A stretch of DNA of 7,292 nt from Azonexus sp. (GTDB taxonomy: Bacteria > Pseudomonadota > Gammaproteobacteria > Burkholderiales > Rhodocyclaceae), in NCBI GenBank assembly GCA_031285115.1, contig JAITWU010000218.1:1-7292 (forward strand), given 5' to 3'. The position numbers and the translations under genes are program-made. Numbering within the stretch: position 1 is the first letter of the stretch; the number at the start of each line of letters is the position of its first letter. The notes beneath the pieces were generated by a model. That model was not told the DNA's origin. It made no database searches and saw only the letters and a program-made list of their open reading frames with translations. Below, one piece after another: positions 6,159-7,292 of the stretch.

Positions 6159-6851
6159 ATGCGCGCTCGCCTGTCGCCGTTATTCGGCCTGTTGTTCGGC
6201 TTGTTGTTCGGCCTGTCGTTTGCCCTTGGCGGCAGTCCGGCGCTTGCCGCCGATCTGCAACAAGGCCGGGAAATCAACGGCACCTGCGCCGCCTGCCACA
6301 GCGACAACGGGCAGGGCGGCAAAAAAGGCGAATACCCGCGGCTTGCCGGGCAGCAGGTGCGTTATCTCGAAACGCAACTGAAAAATTTCCGCGCGCGGAC
6401 GCGCATCAATATCCCGATGTTCCCCTACACCCAGGAGCGCGAACTGTCGGACGACGACATCAAGGACGTGGCGGCCTACCTCGCCGGTATCGAGCTATCG
6501 AACAAAATGCCGACCTACACCGGCGCGGAAGATGCGCTGACCCGCCTGAGAATGGCCGAGCGGGTGATGATCATTCCGCGCGCCGAAGGCCATGTCGAAA
6601 GCGGCGGGCCAATCTACCAGAAGCAATGCGCCGCCTGCCACGGCAAGACGGGCCGGGGGCGCGGCATGTTCCCGATGCTGGTCGGCCAATACACCAACTA
6701 CCTGCAACGCCAGATCGACCACTATCTGAAGGGCGACCGCCCGCACGACGAAGAGGGCTTGACTGGCGTGCTCAATACCCTCGATGCGGCGCAGATTCAG
6801 AACATTCTCGCCTATCTCACCACCCTGCAAGAAGAGGAACCGAACGAATGA
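6159..6851 (+). CDS. Exported dihaem cytochrome c (cytochrome c4-like)
   Basis: This is a periplasmic electron carrier of the class I dihaem (c4/c553-like) type, probably moving electrons between the bc1 complex or another donor and a terminal reductase or oxidase. It has 230 residues. A signal peptide covers about 1-30, with a Phe/Leu/Gly hydrophobic core and a cleavage site near SPALA-AD. The haem sites are CAACH at 43-47 and CAACH at 157-161, so the two domains are related by duplication. Domain 1 has the RLAGQQ loop, a likely distal Met87 (NIPMFPY) and the closing helix LSDDDIKDVAAYLAG. Domain 2 has a MLVGQYTNYL loop and closing helix LDAAQIQNILAYL. No Met lies where the sixth ligand should be. 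The gene is divergent from regB across a candidate RegA site and overlaps the next gene by ATGA. The family is sure; the exact subtype and partner are not. Confidence 0.9.
   Translation: MRARLSPLFGLLFGLLFGLSFALGGSPALAADLQQGREINGTCAACHSDNGQGGKKGEYPRLAGQQVRYLETQLKNFRARTRINIPMFPYTQERELSDDDIKDVAAYLAGIELSNKMPTYTGAEDALTRLRMAERVMIIPRAEGHVESGGPIYQKQCAACHGKTGRGRGMFPMLVGQYTNYLQRQIDHYLKGDRPHDEEGLTGVLNTLDAAQIQNILAYLTTLQEEEPNE
6183..6218 (+). repeat. 12-bp tandem repeat, three copies, in the signal peptide
   Basis: Three consecutive units of TTCGGCCTGTTG occur (unit 1 exact; unit 2 has one change; unit 3 has one change). They encode FGLL-FGLL-FGLS in the hydrophobic core of the cytochrome signal peptide. 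The 12-base unit keeps the reading frame, so copy-number changes would lengthen or shorten the core by four residues without breaking the gene. Confidence 0.85.
6833..6838 (+). promoter_or_regulatory. Ribosome binding site of the small exported protein gene
   Basis: AGAGGA lies inside the last codons of the cytochrome gene, 9 bases before ATG 6848. It supports this start and re-initiation after the cytochrome stop. Confidence 0.7.
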
Positions 6852-7168
6852 AACGCCTCCCCCTGATCCTTTGCTGTTCCCTGCTGACAAGCCCGGTCTG
6901 GGCGCAGGGCGCTCCCGCCGACATGCCGGAAGTCGAAAAAACCCGCTTCTGCGAGCGCGTCCGCGACCACGCCATCCAGGCTTTGTACAACCGCGACCGT
7001 GGCTCGCCGGTCAAGCTCTATGCCGAAGACGGCAGCAATGGCCCGCGCATCGTCAATGTCATCATCCGCCACATTTACGCGGACAAAAAAATTGCCACGC
7101 CGCCAGACGCCGAAAGCTACGGGCGCAAAACCTGCGCTGAGATGATGGGCGTCAAGGGCGCTGAGTGA
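6848..7168 (+). CDS. Small exported protein of unknown function, coupled to the cytochrome gene
   Basis: This is a 106-residue protein that I do not recognise. Residues 1-19 form a clear Sec signal peptide: KR at the start, a hydrophobic LPLILCCSLLTSP core and a probable cut after VWA. The mature part is about 87 residues, soluble and mixed in charge. It has two cysteines, at 35 (RFCERV) and 96 (KTCAEMM), which could form a periplasmic disulfide. There is no CxxCH, so it is not itself a c-type cytochrome. Its central part, GPRIVNVIIRHIYADKKI, looks like a conserved strand/helix element. Cys9 is not in a good lipobox, so a lipoprotein is less likely. The ATGA overlap with the cytochrome stop (6848-6851) and a Shine-Dalgarno inside that gene imply co-translation. 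It may be an accessory or partner of the cytochrome, but that is inference from position only. Confidence 0.85.
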   Translation: MKRLPLILCCSLLTSPVWAQGAPADMPEVEKTRFCERVRDHAIQALYNRDRGSPVKLYAEDGSNGPRIVNVIIRHIYADKKIATPPDAESYGRKTCAEMMGVKGAE

Positions 7169-7202
7169 AGCGGAGATTGGCTCATTAAAGCAGTTTCGTT
7201 TT

Positions 7203-7236
7203 AGATGCTCACGCATATGCTGACGCGACGGCATCT
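7203..7236. other. Weak inverted repeat in the 3' intergenic region
   Basis: AGATGC (7203-7208) and GCATCT (7231-7236) can pair over a 22-base loop that contains the palindrome GCATATGC (7213-7220). No T-run follows, so this is not a convincing terminator for the cytochrome operon. The rest of 7169-7260 shows no gene. Confidence 0.25.
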
Positions 7237-7260
7237 TCGCCCCCTCTCCCGCCAGCCGGG

Positions 7261-7292
7261 CGTAGGATGGGTAGAGCGCAGCGAAACCCATC
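7261..7292. repeat. Probable dispersed palindromic (REP-like) repeat, cut by the window end
   Basis: The sequence begins CGTAGGATGGGT and ends AACCCATC. GATGGGT (7266-7272) pairs with ACCCATC (7286-7292) around a 13-base middle rich in AGCG. From memory, very similar hairpin elements recur in the intergenic DNA of many proteobacteria. Its copy number here cannot be seen from one window. A C-rich tract (CCCCCTCTCCCGCC, about 7240-7253) just before it may belong to another repeat. Confidence 0.5.

Noticed and set aside
6812..7291. Minus-strand frame beginning MGFAALYPSYARLAGEGA
   Set aside because: Its start is the translation of the palindromic repeat at the window edge, a common annotation artefact. 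The rest is antisense to the small exported protein.
1..7292. CRISPR array, tRNA, transposase, phage or toxin-antitoxin genes
   Set aside because: No spaced direct repeats, tRNA cloverleaf blocks, integrase or transposase motifs were found on either strand.

Overview
The window looks like chromosomal DNA of a high-GC proteobacterium. Betaproteobacteria, possibly a Rhodocyclales-type lineage, is my best guess. It rests on the style of the 5S rRNA, a sigma-32 type heat-shock promoter, a RegB/RegA (PrrBA/ActSR) redox two-component pair and a c4-like dihaem cytochrome. The genus cannot be settled from the sequence alone.

Layout. Positions 1-113 are an almost complete 5S rRNA (the end of an rRNA operon), followed by a very strong intrinsic terminator (122-157). 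A textbook sigma-32 promoter (200-227) drives htpG (268-2190), the bacterial Hsp90. A terminator hairpin (2207-2230) closes htpG and directly touches the start codon of a 70-aa DUF3820-family protein (2231-2443). Next is a complete GspE/PulE-type secretion or pilus ATPase (2479-4263) with no other secretion gene in view. It converges on a minus-strand two-gene operon: a RegB-type membrane histidine kinase (6063-4804) and a RegA-type response regulator (4807-4277), overlapping by ATGA. Diverging from the kinase across a 95-bp gap is a second two-gene operon: an exported dihaem cytochrome c (6159-6851) overlapping by ATGA with a 106-aa exported protein of unknown function (6848-7168). The window ends in intergenic DNA with what looks like the start of a dispersed palindromic repeat (7261-7292).

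How the parts fit. The most informative part is the right-hand half. The kinase carries the RegB hallmarks: six membrane segments, a GGxxNP quinone-type motif, an HELGTP phospho-site, and a cysteine exactly 40 residues after the phospho-His. The regulator carries the characteristic RegA Fis-type DNA-binding helix. The gap between the kinase and the cytochrome operon holds a near-palindrome, GCGGC-N5-GTCGC, which fits the published RegA/PrrA half-site pattern. The simplest reading is a self-contained redox circuit in which RegBA controls itself and the divergent cytochrome operon. I do not see a wholly new defence or mobile system here. The novelty candidates are the variant quinone motif, a second haem domain without an obvious Met ligand, the unknown exported partner protein, a 12-bp repeat inside a signal peptide, and the unusual leader of the DUF3820 gene.
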